In this document: piece after piece, positions 10,103 to 22,820 of the stretch
Position numbering within the stretch: position 1 is the stretch's first letter
Layout: every line of letters starts with the position of its first letter
DNA from: Candidatus Melainabacteria bacterium
GTDB taxonomy: Bacteria; Cyanobacteriota; Vampirovibrionia; 2-02-FULL-35-15
Direction: 5' to 3'
DNA: 64,000 nucleotides
Assembly (NCBI GenBank): GCA_016201905.1
Contig: JACQBQ010000036.1
Span: 1-64,000, forward strand
Notes under the pieces: generated by a model
Told to the model about the DNA's origin: nothing
The model's input: only the letters and a program-made list of their open reading frames with translations
Database searches by the model: none
Translations under genes and position numbers: made by a program

Positions 10103-12738
10103 TCCTTTTCTCTGCTTATGGGTTTTTGATCAATAGATCCTAGATTATCTAATATTCTTGAAGATGTAACTCTGTTTCTTCCTTCTTTTTTTGAAATGTA
10201 CATGGTGTCATCAGCTAGTTTCATAATAGCTTCTTTATTTCGTTCTTCATGCGGAGTGCCTGATACACCAATGCTAGCATTTAGTGGACCCCATTGTGGA
10301 TGAATAGTTCTATTCAGGGTATCTAAAATTCTTTTTGCAATTATTTCAGCTGCTTCAAGTTTTGTTTCTGGTAGTAGAGCTGAAAACTCATCTCCACCAT
10401 ATCTTGCAACAATATCCATTTGCCTTAAACACTGGGTTAGTTTTCCTGCTACAAGTGTAATTGCCTCATCGCCTGCTTTATGACCATATTTGTCATTTAT
10501 TGATTTTAAGTGATCAAGGTCAATCATTATCACTGACAAGTCAGAGCCTGTTCTTTTTGCACGTTCCGTTTCATGATGAAGAGCAGTAAGAAAGTAGGCG
10601 TGATTAAAAAGCCCGGTTAAGCTGTCTCGCTGAGCCTGATACTGTACTTTTGTAAATAGATCTGCATTTAAAACTGCAACTGATGCTTCTGATGCAACCC
10701 TTTTTGCAAACTCAATTTCGTTTTGGGTAAATCTTCTATTTCTGTCACATTGATGAATGCAGAGAGAACCAATTACCTGACCAGCTGCAACTAATGGAAC
10801 TCCAAGGAAACTTTTTATTTTAATGGTTTCTAGAATTATCCCAAGAAGATTTTTTGAGTTTTTATATCTTCCTGGCACATCAGTAATATGAAGAGTTGAA
10901 TTTGCACGATCTACATCAGGAAGTTTGTTTAATGATTCAAGCCACTCCTGCTCAAACTCTAAAATCAAGTCTGCTGCCTTATCTATGTTTTGTTCTTTGT
11001 TTAAATATTCCTGCTCTGTAGCAAGTACAGTAAGAGGATTTATGCTTCTCAATCTTCTAATAAAACATCTGCTCACTCCTAAAGTTTCTCCCAGGTCATG
11101 TGCAGCTCTTGCCATAACTGTAGATAAATCCAAGCTGTCACGTATAGCTGTGCTTACCTGGTGAAGGAGATTCATTTGTCTTTCTGTCTGTTGTACATGC
11201 TGATAGAGTTCAGCCTGTGATAATGCCATTTCTACCTGGTCAGTAATTGCTTCAAGAAGCTGTACTTCAGAGCTTGTCCAAAGTCTTTGCTGTTCAAAGT
11301 GTGCTAACACTAAAATACCAATTGTCTTATTGCCTTTATTTAGTGAGCAAGCAAGATATGATTTACAATCAGTTTTATTGATTAGTTCCTGATGTTTACC
11401 AAAATTATGGGATAACAAATCTGGAATTGCAATGCTTTGTGCTATAGGATCTGGTAGTAGAGGACTATCAACTGTATTAATCGGCAGTAGTGCCACTTTG
11501 TTTTTATATTCTTCATTTGTAGCCCAGATTGATTTTTCTGTAAAACCTGATTCAGCTTCTTTCTGTAAAAATGCACCACAGGCATTTACACCAAAAACTT
11601 GTCCAACTTCTCTTGCGGTTTTTTCAAGTACTCCTTCTACTTCCAGGGTGTCACGAATCATTGTCGTAATTGAGTTTAATAAAAACTCTCTTTGAGCTGT
11701 TGAAAGACTTTCTTCATAAAGATTTGCCTGATTTAAAATAACAGCAAGCTGACCAGCTATGTCCTGGGCAATTCTTAAATCTTCATTGCTTACTGAAGAA
11801 AAAGGAGAAGAGCTTACTAATATGATTGAACCGAGAAGTTCGTTTCTAATAAGCACTGGTAAAATGCAAAATACTGAGGGCTGTTTTGAGCCGAGAAACA
11901 CCCGACTTATTTTTCTAATGTTTTTGTTTCTGTAGGTAAGGTATTGGTTTTTATATAAAAGCTTTACAATTGGATTTTTGCTGCTTGCTTTATGAGTAAA
12001 TCCTTTTAGTGAGTGATTTTTTTCAAGAACAATTTCTTGGGCAATTTCAAGTCTTCTTTCCTGGGATGCCCATTTTACAAAATAAATATCCTCCAATTTT
12101 AAAAAGTTGTACAGCTCTCTAAGAACTATTTCAATGGCTTTTTCTGGTTTTAATATACCGCGCAGAGAATTTGAGAGCTTGGATAAAAGTTTTAAACGGT
12201 AATCCTTGGTTAATACCTGATTTCCCAAGTCTGCTTCTTCCATTATTTTTGAAATGTAATTTAAAACAAATAATAAAATCTTTTTTTCTTCGTCCAGATT
12301 TATGAGTTTTGGATTTGTGATCAAGACAATTCCATATAGTTGTTTTGTATTTGAGGATAAAATTGGATAAACGTAAGTGTTTAAATCTGCCTCAGAAAGT
12401 TTTTTTACATTTAACTCTGAAAGAGGGATGAGACTGTTGTGATATTTTGTTTGGCTTGCATCGATTTGTTCAGCAATGGTTTCAAGCATTGCTCCAAGTA
12501 AGGCATGCTGCTTTGCACCTGATTTTGAATTGACCAGGTTTATTTCCTGATTGACAAAGTTTGCATAAACTGCAATTGTTTCAATTTCTAAAAGAGACTG
12601 AACAAAATTAATTAGAGTAACAATTTGTTCTTTTGCATCGAGCGAGCTCCCCTGAAGTTCAAGAATTTTATTTAATAAAATAGATTTAAAATCTTTGTTT
12701 GATTTATTGCTTTCTGGTTTTGAATGTTCTTTTTCCAT
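10099..12738 (-). CDS. multi-GAF diguanylate cyclase
   Basis: GAF-like repeats, ARYGGDEFSALLP active site, RQMD candidate I-site five residues upstream. Confidence 0.9.
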   Translation of the reverse strand: MEKEHSKPESNKSNKDFKSILLNKILELQGSSLDAKEQIVTLINFVQSLLEIETIAVYANFVNQEINLVNSKSGAKQHALLGAMLETIAEQIDASQTKYHNSLIPLSELNVKKLSEADLNTYVYPILSSNTKQLYGIVLITNPKLINLDEEKKILLFVLNYISKIMEEADLGNQVLTKDYRLKLLSKLSNSLRGILKPEKAIEIVLRELYNFLKLEDIYFVKWASQERRLEIAQEIVLEKNHSLKGFTHKASSKNPIVKLLYKNQYLTYRNKNIRKISRVFLGSKQPSVFCILPVLIRNELLGSIILVSSSPFSSVSNEDLRIAQDIAGQLAVILNQANLYEESLSTAQREFLLNSITTMIRDTLEVEGVLEKTAREVGQVFGVNACGAFLQKEAESGFTEKSIWATNEEYKNKVALLPINTVDSPLLPDPIAQSIAIPDLLSHNFGKHQELINKTDCKSYLACSLNKGNKTIGILVLAHFEQQRLWTSSEVQLLEAITDQVEMALSQAELYQHVQQTERQMNLLHQVSTAIRDSLDLSTVMARAAHDLGETLGVSRCFIRRLRSINPLTVLATEQEYLNKEQNIDKAADLILEFEQEWLESLNKLPDVDRANSTLHITDVPGRYKNSKNLLGIILETIKIKSFLGVPLVAAGQVIGSLCIHQCDRNRRFTQNEIEFAKRVASEASVAVLNADLFTKVQYQAQRDSLTGLFNHAYFLTALHHETERAKRTGSDLSVIMIDLDHLKSINDKYGHKAGDEAITLVAGKLTQCLRQMDIVARYGGDEFSALLPETKLEAAEIIAKRILDTLNRTIHPQWGPLNASIGVSGTPHEERNKEAIMKLADDTMYISKKEGRNRVTSSRILDNLGSIDQKPISREKE

Positions 12739-12875
12739 ACTTCTAAAATCTTGATTCTCTAAAATATTTCATGCCACAGTTAGGGTTTGATTAATCACTT
12801 TATGCTACTAACACGTTATACTATGTTTTTGTGCTTTGGATAGGGTCTTAAAGATAGTTAACATACTGGGAACTT

Positions 12876-14255
12876 ATGAAAGACAAGCTTTTAGAAATAA
12901 TAAAAAAACATAAAAACAAGGTTGATTTTTTAGAAGTAAGAATAGAAAACAGTGATACTACTCAGATAAAGTTTTTTGGCTTAACATTGGATAACTTAAA
13001 TGTTTCAAAATCAAATGGCGGTTATGTCAGAGCTTGCTATAAAGGTGCCTGGGTTTTTTGTTCATTTAATGATATTGAAAATATTGAAAAATATACTCAT
13101 GAAGCAATTCAACAGTCTCTCTTACTTGGTGGTGCTGGTAATGAAAAAACAAACTTAGCACTGGTTAAGCCAGTTAATGCTATCTGTCCGATAAATCTTT
13201 CAGGAAAAGATCCAAGAAAAATTCCTCTAAACAAAAAAGTAGAACTTTTTGCTCATTACAATGATTTATTAAATTCTTATTCTGATAAGGTGACTGCTTC
13301 AACTGCAAGATACTTTGAGAAAACACAGAATGTAATCCTTGCAAATTCAGAAAGCACATGTATTGAACATGGATGGCTGGATATGGAAGCAAGATTTTCA
13401 GCAACCAGTCAGAAAAATGGAGCTGTTCAGGTGGCTCAAGAATCACTAGGCTCTCGAAAAGGTTTTGAAGAGATTGAAAATTTGGATAAGAGAGTTAAAG
13501 CTACAGCAAAAAGATCAGTTGATCAACTTAACTTGAAATCACCAAAAGCCGGTACCTATACAGTAGTAATAGATCCAATACTTACAGGACTCTTTGTCCA
13601 TGAGGCATTTGGACATCTATCTGAAGGTGACTTTATCTTTGATAATGTTAAGATGCAGGAGTTTATGGTTTTTGGAAAAAAGTTTGGCGGGAAGTTCTTA
13701 AATATACTAGATGGAGCAAAGATACCTAATCACAGGGGCTCTTTTTTATTTGATGATGAAGGAACACCAACTCAGGATACTTATCTGATTAAAGAAGGGA
13801 TTTTAGTTGGTAGATTACACAGTCGTGAGACAGCAGGAAAATTAAATGAAAAACCTACAGGAAATGCACGCTGTCTAGATTATAGATTTCCACCGATAGT
13901 TAGAATGACCAATACCTGGATTGAAGCACAAAATAATTCTCCAGGTGATCTTATTTCAGATATAAAACTTGGCATCTGGGCTGGAAACTGGCTTGGCGGG
14001 CAGACCAATGGTGAAATGTTTACCTTTGCAAGTGGTGAAGCAAGAATGATTAGAAATGGAAAACTTGAAGAGTGGGTAAAAGATGTAAATCTGACTGGAA
14101 ATGTTTTTCAGACTTTAAAAGATATTGATGGAATTGCAAACGATATGTACTGGGATGAATCAGGCGGATGTGGAAAGAGTGGTCAAAGCAGCTTGCCAGT
14201 AGGAGTTGGTGGACCTTCTATTAGAATTAAAAATGTTGTAGTGCCGGGTGAATAA
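12876..14255 (+). CDS. TldD/PmbA family metalloprotease
   Basis: HEAFGHLSEGD motif; C-terminal GGCGKSGQSSLPVGVGGPSIRI. Confidence 0.9.
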   Translation: MKDKLLEIIKKHKNKVDFLEVRIENSDTTQIKFFGLTLDNLNVSKSNGGYVRACYKGAWVFCSFNDIENIEKYTHEAIQQSLLLGGAGNEKTNLALVKPVNAICPINLSGKDPRKIPLNKKVELFAHYNDLLNSYSDKVTASTARYFEKTQNVILANSESTCIEHGWLDMEARFSATSQKNGAVQVAQESLGSRKGFEEIENLDKRVKATAKRSVDQLNLKSPKAGTYTVVIDPILTGLFVHEAFGHLSEGDFIFDNVKMQEFMVFGKKFGGKFLNILDGAKIPNHRGSFLFDDEGTPTQDTYLIKEGILVGRLHSRETAGKLNEKPTGNARCLDYRFPPIVRMTNTWIEAQNNSPGDLISDIKLGIWAGNWLGGQTNGEMFTFASGEARMIRNGKLEEWVKDVNLTGNVFQTLKDIDGIANDMYWDESGGCGKSGQSSLPVGVGGPSIRIKNVVVPGE

Positions 14256-14335
14256 CTGTGTTAAATCAAACAAAAAAATCTTTGAAACACAGATAAAAAT
14301 TCAAAAAGTATAAATTTAAATTTCATGTTTTATCC

Positions 14336-15346
14336 TCATTTTGAAATTTGTGCTTTTAGTTCTTTTGCTCCATTTCCTATAAGCTGAATGTCCTTAGCAA
14401 ATCTGCCGGCAAATTGACCAACACCAGTAATAAGTTTTCTTCCAAACGGAAGCTTTAAGAGCCTGCCTAAAATTGGAATTCCATGTAAAAACTCTGCTCC
14501 ATAATCAATAATTGTTCCTAGCATAGCTACTCCATCAAAAACCCATGACGGTGTGCTTCCACCAATTGATATAAGTGTTCCTACCCATCCAACAGCAGTT
14601 TCTTCATTTTCAGTTAAATTTGAACATGCAGAAATAGGATCTTTATGCCCGCTTACTTTTGCTTTAATATATTTTTCTAAGTTACCTTTAAAATTTTCAT
14701 CTGCAAAGCTTCGTAAATAACCATTTACAGCTTCCTCGTCAATTTTTATACCTTTCCATTTACAAAAGCCCTTCATAAGCCAGCCTGCTTCAGAGCTCAT
14801 ATTTCTAAATTCACCGGTAACTATACCGCCAATGCCAGTAATTATTTTTTCTACTGGTGCTAATTCTTCAGGCTTTTTCTCACGATTTGCATCTACTCTT
14901 TTCTTTAATTCTGCCTCAACTTTCTTTTCAACTTCTGTATCAAGCTCTTCCTGTGTGTAAACCCGAGCTGAATCATCTAGTGAAACTCTTTTTAATATTT
15001 CCTCTAATCCTCTTTTGTTTTCAGGATCTATTTCCAATCCTTGCTCCAGCATTCTTGTAATTGTATCTAGAAGTTGTTTTTCTACTGGGCTTGCTTGACC
15101 ATTTAATGCACCAACAAATTCTTTAAGTTCAGATAATTGACCTGCACCAAAAAGACTTTGTGAAGCACCGCTATCTGCAACAGTTCGTGCTACTGTTTCA
15201 GTTACTGACGAAGCTTTTGCAACTATTTCTCCAGCCTGTTCTACAGTATTCACAACTGCCGCTGAATTAGAAAGATGCCCGAGCAAACCTTTCGCCAGTT
15301 GAGTTAATCGGGGTACATTGGCCACAACTACTTGTTCAAGAGTCAT
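14336..15346 (-). CDS. hypothetical protein
   Basis: long ORF with its own start; no recognised motif. Confidence 0.6.
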   Translation of the reverse strand: MTLEQVVVANVPRLTQLAKGLLGHLSNSAAVVNTVEQAGEIVAKASSVTETVARTVADSGASQSLFGAGQLSELKEFVGALNGQASPVEKQLLDTITRMLEQGLEIDPENKRGLEEILKRVSLDDSARVYTQEELDTEVEKKVEAELKKRVDANREKKPEELAPVEKIITGIGGIVTGEFRNMSSEAGWLMKGFCKWKGIKIDEEAVNGYLRSFADENFKGNLEKYIKAKVSGHKDPISACSNLTENEETAVGWVGTLISIGGSTPSWVFDGVAMLGTIIDYGAEFLHGIPILGRLLKLPFGRKLITGVGQFAGRFAKDIQLIGNGAKELKAQISK

Positions 15347-15470
15347 TTTTTCCTTCTTTATTTTTCTTAAATAATTTTCTTTATATAATCAGAAAGCCCT
15401 TTTACAAGCTTCTATAACTACAAAGCAACGTTAAGAAAATATTTGATAAAGGGATGGTTAAGAACTTTAG

Positions 15471-18109
<2,639 letters not shown>

Positions 18110-18113
18110 GCTT

Positions 18114-19271
18114 TTATTTAACCATTTTACATATTTCATTGACTTCATCTATGCCTTCTCTAAGCCTTGAAATATCTACAAAAGTAGGAACATGAGAATG
18201 AAAATAATCGCGCTGTCTGTTTCCGTAGTTTATTAGTTTTTCTCTTTGTTCTTGGCTAATTGGGTACTTATCAGGATTTTGTAAAATTAGCCAGATTTTT
18301 TCAAGCCTTGGAGTTTCTTCAGCAGCATATAAATCTCTCTTAAGATGATCAATATCAGGCTTACTAAAAGACCATTTATATAATTTATCTAAAGATTTCG
18401 CTTGTTCATTAATGTAAGTTGCCATTGCTGCTTTTTTACCATTTTCTACTGTTCCAGATATTTCATGTTCACTAAGTACTTTTACAATTCCTTTTGCTGT
18501 GTCAACATATGGTCCACTTAGAGATGGTACTTGAATTTCTTCTTGCATTTTTTTAATTAAATCTTTCAAGCAGTTTAAAAGCACATCTGATGCAGCTTTT
18601 GACTTTTCTCCTATTTTTGCAAGTGCTCCTGTTGTTTCTATTAACACAAGACTTGGTATGTGAATATCTACAATGCTAGCTTTAGACCTTTGATCTAATT
18701 CTTTTTCGAAAATATTTTTTAACACAGGGATAAACTCTTCATTTTTTGAACTTCCAGCAACTTTAACAGCAGAAAGAAAACCACAAATACCATGATCAAA
18801 AGAATATGGGTCTTTTTCTAAAACACTCTTAATAATTTGAATTACTTCTTTTGGTAAGTTTTCACCATACTCACTAAGCTTATCTAGAACAATTTCACGC
18901 ACTTCTTCATTTTCTTCATATGTAGGACTATTAATTATATTTGCAAGTTCAAGTGGTCCAAGGTTTTCTAAATCCAAACCATATTTTCTTTTAAGTTCAT
19001 CTTCTCTAGAACATACTTGTTCTAATTCATTAATGCTTTGATGAAGCAAGCTAGGACGATTTCTAAAAATATGAAACTTTAATTCTGAAGTTGGATCATC
19101 AGGAAATTCTACAAAGAACTCATCTTTTTTATCTTTTGTAGGGTCACAAATTATGCCTTTTCCATACTTAGGATGTTTAACAACATCATATCTTCTTAAT
19201 TTGCTAGGATCAATTTGGTTTTTAAAAAATCTTGTGGGCAAATATCCTAACAATTTAGTAGCTAGACTCAT
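18114..19271 (-). CDS. hypothetical protein with HEAT-like helices and a VKHPKYGKGII segment
   Basis: sequence pattern only. Confidence 0.5.
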   Translation of the reverse strand: MSLATKLLGYLPTRFFKNQIDPSKLRRYDVVKHPKYGKGIICDPTKDKKDEFFVEFPDDPTSELKFHIFRNRPSLLHQSINELEQVCSREDELKRKYGLDLENLGPLELANIINSPTYEENEEVREIVLDKLSEYGENLPKEVIQIIKSVLEKDPYSFDHGICGFLSAVKVAGSSKNEEFIPVLKNIFEKELDQRSKASIVDIHIPSLVLIETTGALAKIGEKSKAASDVLLNCLKDLIKKMQEEIQVPSLSGPYVDTAKGIVKVLSEHEISGTVENGKKAAMATYINEQAKSLDKLYKWSFSKPDIDHLKRDLYAAEETPRLEKIWLILQNPDKYPISQEQREKLINYGNRQRDYFHSHVPTFVDISRLREGIDEVNEICKMVK

Positions 19272-19434
19272 AAATATCTCCTTAGTAAGTACTTCTGTTA
19301 AGAGTAGCTCTGGCTAGGAGTAAAATCAATATCACAATACAAGTAAACTATTAAATTATCCTTATGAATTCCTAAATTAAAAGAAGCTTGGTAAATGATT
19401 TATCTAATCAACCTTAAAGAAAATAACTAAACAT

Positions 19435-20379
19435 ATGAGACCAGTTGCTGCTATAACATATTCTTTTTTAAACCGATATGGTCTATGGACAATGGCCGAA
19501 TTCGTACGAACAGTAAATGAGCAAGGTGGTCAGTCAAAAAATGGTAAGGAGCATAATTATTTCAATACTTTAAGAGGTCTAGCTCAATGGATTATAAGCC
19601 CTATTACAAGGGAGGAAATTAATAGAGCTGTTAGAAATAGTGTTATTTATCGAGATGGAGATCGTCTTGATCCTTTTACAAGGAGGGTATCCAAAAGATT
19701 TGGGATACAAGCTCAAAGAATTAAAACACTGATATCAAGGAGTCCGTTATCAGAGCAGGAATTAAAAATTTTTGATGCTGCTTCTAATCATGGGCATATT
19801 ACAGAGGAGCTGGAGCAAAAGATTAAAAGATATACAGGGATGGATATATTTAATGAAGTGATTCAGTCTGCATGGAAAGAGGCGGTAGAAAGGTTTCAAA
19901 AAATTGGCTGCAATGATTACAATTTTGTTCATGGGAATATTTTGCTTGGAAGCTCTTATAAAGGATTACCACGGGATAACAATCTAGTAATTTGCACAGG
20001 TGTAATGGGACACTTTAGAACATATCAAATAGTTCAATTATTAGATAACTTAGCTTCAACGCTTGATAATTCAGACAACTCAAGAATAATAATTAGCTTT
20101 CCTGTTATTTCTCAGGATTATGATAGCTCTGGACTTATAGTAAGTACGGATGAATTTGGAAATATTTTGCCAAAACCTAGAAGGGAAGAAGATGGAATAA
20201 AATATGTTCTTGAAAGAAGCAGGATGACAAATTTTGAATTTAGAAGATATGAAAAGAATGATATCTTAAAATTAATTCAACAAAATAAAAGACTTGAAAT
20301 AGCAGATACTATTGAGCCTTCAGAAGAACTTTGTAATATTTATTTGTGCTTGAAAAGAAAACCTACAAACAAAATTTAA
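19435..20379 (+). CDS. methyltransferase-like protein, paralog of downstream gene
   Basis: KIKRYTGMD...NLVICTGVMGHFRTYQIVQLL aligns with the next ORF. Confidence 0.55.
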   Translation: MRPVAAITYSFLNRYGLWTMAEFVRTVNEQGGQSKNGKEHNYFNTLRGLAQWIISPITREEINRAVRNSVIYRDGDRLDPFTRRVSKRFGIQAQRIKTLISRSPLSEQELKIFDAASNHGHITEELEQKIKRYTGMDIFNEVIQSAWKEAVERFQKIGCNDYNFVHGNILLGSSYKGLPRDNNLVICTGVMGHFRTYQIVQLLDNLASTLDNSDNSRIIISFPVISQDYDSSGLIVSTDEFGNILPKPRREEDGIKYVLERSRMTNFEFRRYEKNDILKLIQQNKRLEIADTIEPSEELCNIYLCLKRKPTNKI

Positions 20380-20383
20380 GCTT

Positions 20384-21178
20384 ATGGATGTAAAAAGTAT
20401 CTCACGATTGTGTTCAGAATATAGATATAGTAAGAATTATAAACATTGGGCTAATTGTGCTGGATGGAATGCGCCAAGAGTAATTTCAAAACTAATTTTA
20501 AATGGAGACTTGCAAAATGAACCCCTAAATATTTTAGAAATAGCATGCCACAATGGTAATTTGCTTGATGCAATGTATCGTATTCCAGACTTAAAAAATA
20601 AAATAAAAAGATATACTGGGCTTGATGTCTCAAGAGATGCATTAAATAAAGCAAGAAATAAATACCCTAACCACACGTTTATAGAAACCAATGTATTAGT
20701 TGAAGAACTGTCTAGTAATGAAAAAGTTTTAAACGATAATAATTTAATAGTATGCTCGGGATTGTTTGACTATCTTGGACCAGTGGATATAAAACGAGTA
20801 TTAAAACTAATTGAAACTAAGCTTTTAAAAGATAAACTTGCTAGAGTTTATCTTAATTACCCAACTACACTTCCTATATATAGCATTGCAGTAAATAACC
20901 CATTGAAAGCAGCAGAGTCATTTTATAAAGAATATGATGAATACTATGGTGGAGCACCTTTTGAAGAAGATAACGTGCAATGCATTGTTAGCACAAAGAA
21001 CCCAGTATGTTTTTATAGATATGCTCTTAGTGAGTTCTCAAAGTTGCTTGATTCTATAAACTTTGAAATAGTTACCAGTAATTCACAAAGCTCTTTGCCT
21101 AAACGACCTAATGACAATGTCATCGCTGGAATGCGAGCATATAATCATATTTGCTTGAAGAAAAAAGAATGTTTATAA
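20384..21178 (+). CDS. SAM-dependent methyltransferase-like protein
   Basis: LNILEIACHNGNLLDAM motif I-like; YTGLDVSRDALNKARNKYP. Confidence 0.7.
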   Translation: MDVKSISRLCSEYRYSKNYKHWANCAGWNAPRVISKLILNGDLQNEPLNILEIACHNGNLLDAMYRIPDLKNKIKRYTGLDVSRDALNKARNKYPNHTFIETNVLVEELSSNEKVLNDNNLIVCSGLFDYLGPVDIKRVLKLIETKLLKDKLARVYLNYPTTLPIYSIAVNNPLKAAESFYKEYDEYYGGAPFEEDNVQCIVSTKNPVCFYRYALSEFSKLLDSINFEIVTSNSQSSLPKRPNDNVIAGMRAYNHICLKKKECL

Positions 21179-22258
21179 TCCATTAATTACTATTTTACGT
21201 TTGTTTAATTCAGAAATAAAAATCTCAGAAGGTACACATCTTTCTTGTGGGTGGACACCTTTTATTTTTATTTGTCCTTTTGCCTGCATTTGAGAAATAA
21301 TAGCTGCTGGAAATGCCGTCATTCTCATCATCGATGTAAATGGTGGTTTTGCTTTATCGATAATTATTAGCTCATGTTTTTTAGAGCCACCTTCGAAAAT
21401 TATTTTTACCAAAGTCACATCTTCTTTTCCAAGCGGTATAGTCTTTTCCAAATATTCTGCAGTTGATTTTCTCTTTTCACCAGAAAATCCCCCTGATTCA
21501 TACATTTCTCTCATTAGCTTACAGTGACCCGAATATCGAATGGTTTTGTAGTCTAGATTTTTCAAGCGGTTTTTATAGGTTTCAATCAATGTTGAAACGC
21601 CGCCAGATGTTGTAAATGCCTCAAGTTTCCCAAGTTCTGGAAATTCAATCTCTTCAATTTCTACAAGCGGCTCAATAATTTCTATTTTCCCGTTTCTTAA
21701 AACACGAACTGGTTCAACATATTCATTTATAAGTCCTTCAATAGAAAATAATCTTTCATATTTAAATATTCCTTTTGGGTTTTGAGGCAGACCACCAACC
21801 CGGATTTTTACTGTATCTACCCAGCTAAACTTTTCAAGTCCCCACTTAACGAGTACTGATACCATGCCTGGTGCTAAGCCACAATCTGGAATTACAGAAA
21901 CTCCTATAGCTTCAGCTTCTTTATTCATTTTTAGCTGTGCATCCACGACATCATTATTTCCACCTAAGTCACAAAGATGTGTTTTTGTTTTAATTGCTGC
22001 TCTTGTAAAATCTTCGTTAAATTTATAATGTACTGCAGCTATAGCAGCATCAACATCTTTAAAAATTTCTTCTACTTGTATAAGATCTTTAACATCAGCA
22101 ATTTTTGTGCACAGTTTATTATTGTTTTGTAGAGACATTGCTTGCAGTGCCTCTGTGTTACTATCCACCAATATTACTTGTGTCGTGTCGTCTTGTTGTA
22201 ATAAATTATAGGCAACAGCCTTGCCCATTAATCCTGCACCTAGAACACAGTATTTCAT
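21173..22258 (-). CDS. saccharopine dehydrogenase-like oxidoreductase
   Basis: GAGLMGKAVAYNLL Rossmann; VIPDCGLAPGMVSVL. Confidence 0.88.
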   Translation of the reverse strand: MKYCVLGAGLMGKAVAYNLLQQDDTTQVILVDSNTEALQAMSLQNNNKLCTKIADVKDLIQVEEIFKDVDAAIAAVHYKFNEDFTRAAIKTKTHLCDLGGNNDVVDAQLKMNKEAEAIGVSVIPDCGLAPGMVSVLVKWGLEKFSWVDTVKIRVGGLPQNPKGIFKYERLFSIEGLINEYVEPVRVLRNGKIEIIEPLVEIEEIEFPELGKLEAFTTSGGVSTLIETYKNRLKNLDYKTIRYSGHCKLMREMYESGGFSGEKRKSTAEYLEKTIPLGKEDVTLVKIIFEGGSKKHELIIIDKAKPPFTSMMRMTAFPAAIISQMQAKGQIKIKGVHPQERCVPSEIFISELNKRKIVINGL

Positions 22259-22301
22259 AATACAAATCGTATCATTGACTTTTCACACCTTGACAATTAA
22301 T

Positions 22302-22700
22302 TTACGATACTACTTCAGATGTTTGTGGTACAGCAGCTGCATTATTATCTTTTTTACTTCCAAGCAGTCTAATATTATCGGCTATTACCATTGGTTTTAT
22401 ATTTGTCTCGCCAGTTTCTTTGCTTATCCAGCTATCCCATCTGATTTTACCTTCAACACCAATTAAAGAACCTTTTTTTACATACTCACCAGCAATTTCC
22501 GCTGGCTTTCCCCAAATCTCAATATCAAACCAGTCTGTTTGTGCATCTTTCATGGGACGGTTAACAGCCAGTGAGAAAGAAGTTACAACTTTTCCTGACT
22601 CAAAATATCTCATTTCAGGATCTCTTCCAGCACGTCCTACTAAAACCACATGATTTATATCTGCTGTTGGCCTACTATAAGTATTGTTTTGATTTTCCAT
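22302..22700 (-). CDS. ssb: single-stranded DNA-binding protein
   Basis: NHVVLVGRAGRDPEMRYFESGKVVTSFSLAVNR. Confidence 0.93.
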   Translation of the reverse strand: MENQNNTYSRPTADINHVVLVGRAGRDPEMRYFESGKVVTSFSLAVNRPMKDAQTDWFDIEIWGKPAEIAGEYVKKGSLIGVEGKIRWDSWISKETGETNIKPMVIADNIRLLGSKKDNNAAAVPQTSEVVS

Positions 22701-22722
22701 TTTTATTTCCTTTTTTTATATA

Positions 22723-22807
22723 GCGCAAAACAAGTTTGCGCTTCTTTCGGTCAGTTCCTTTCACAGGATCGGATTTGTCGAATAAATCGAACAAATCCTA
22801 TAATAGT
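22723..22807 (-). repeat. structured leader element upstream of ssb
   Basis: 28-nt imperfect palindrome + 25-nt linker + 7-bp stem with CTTGT loop; parallels dusB leader. Confidence 0.6.
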
Positions 22808-22820
22808 CAATACACAAGAT

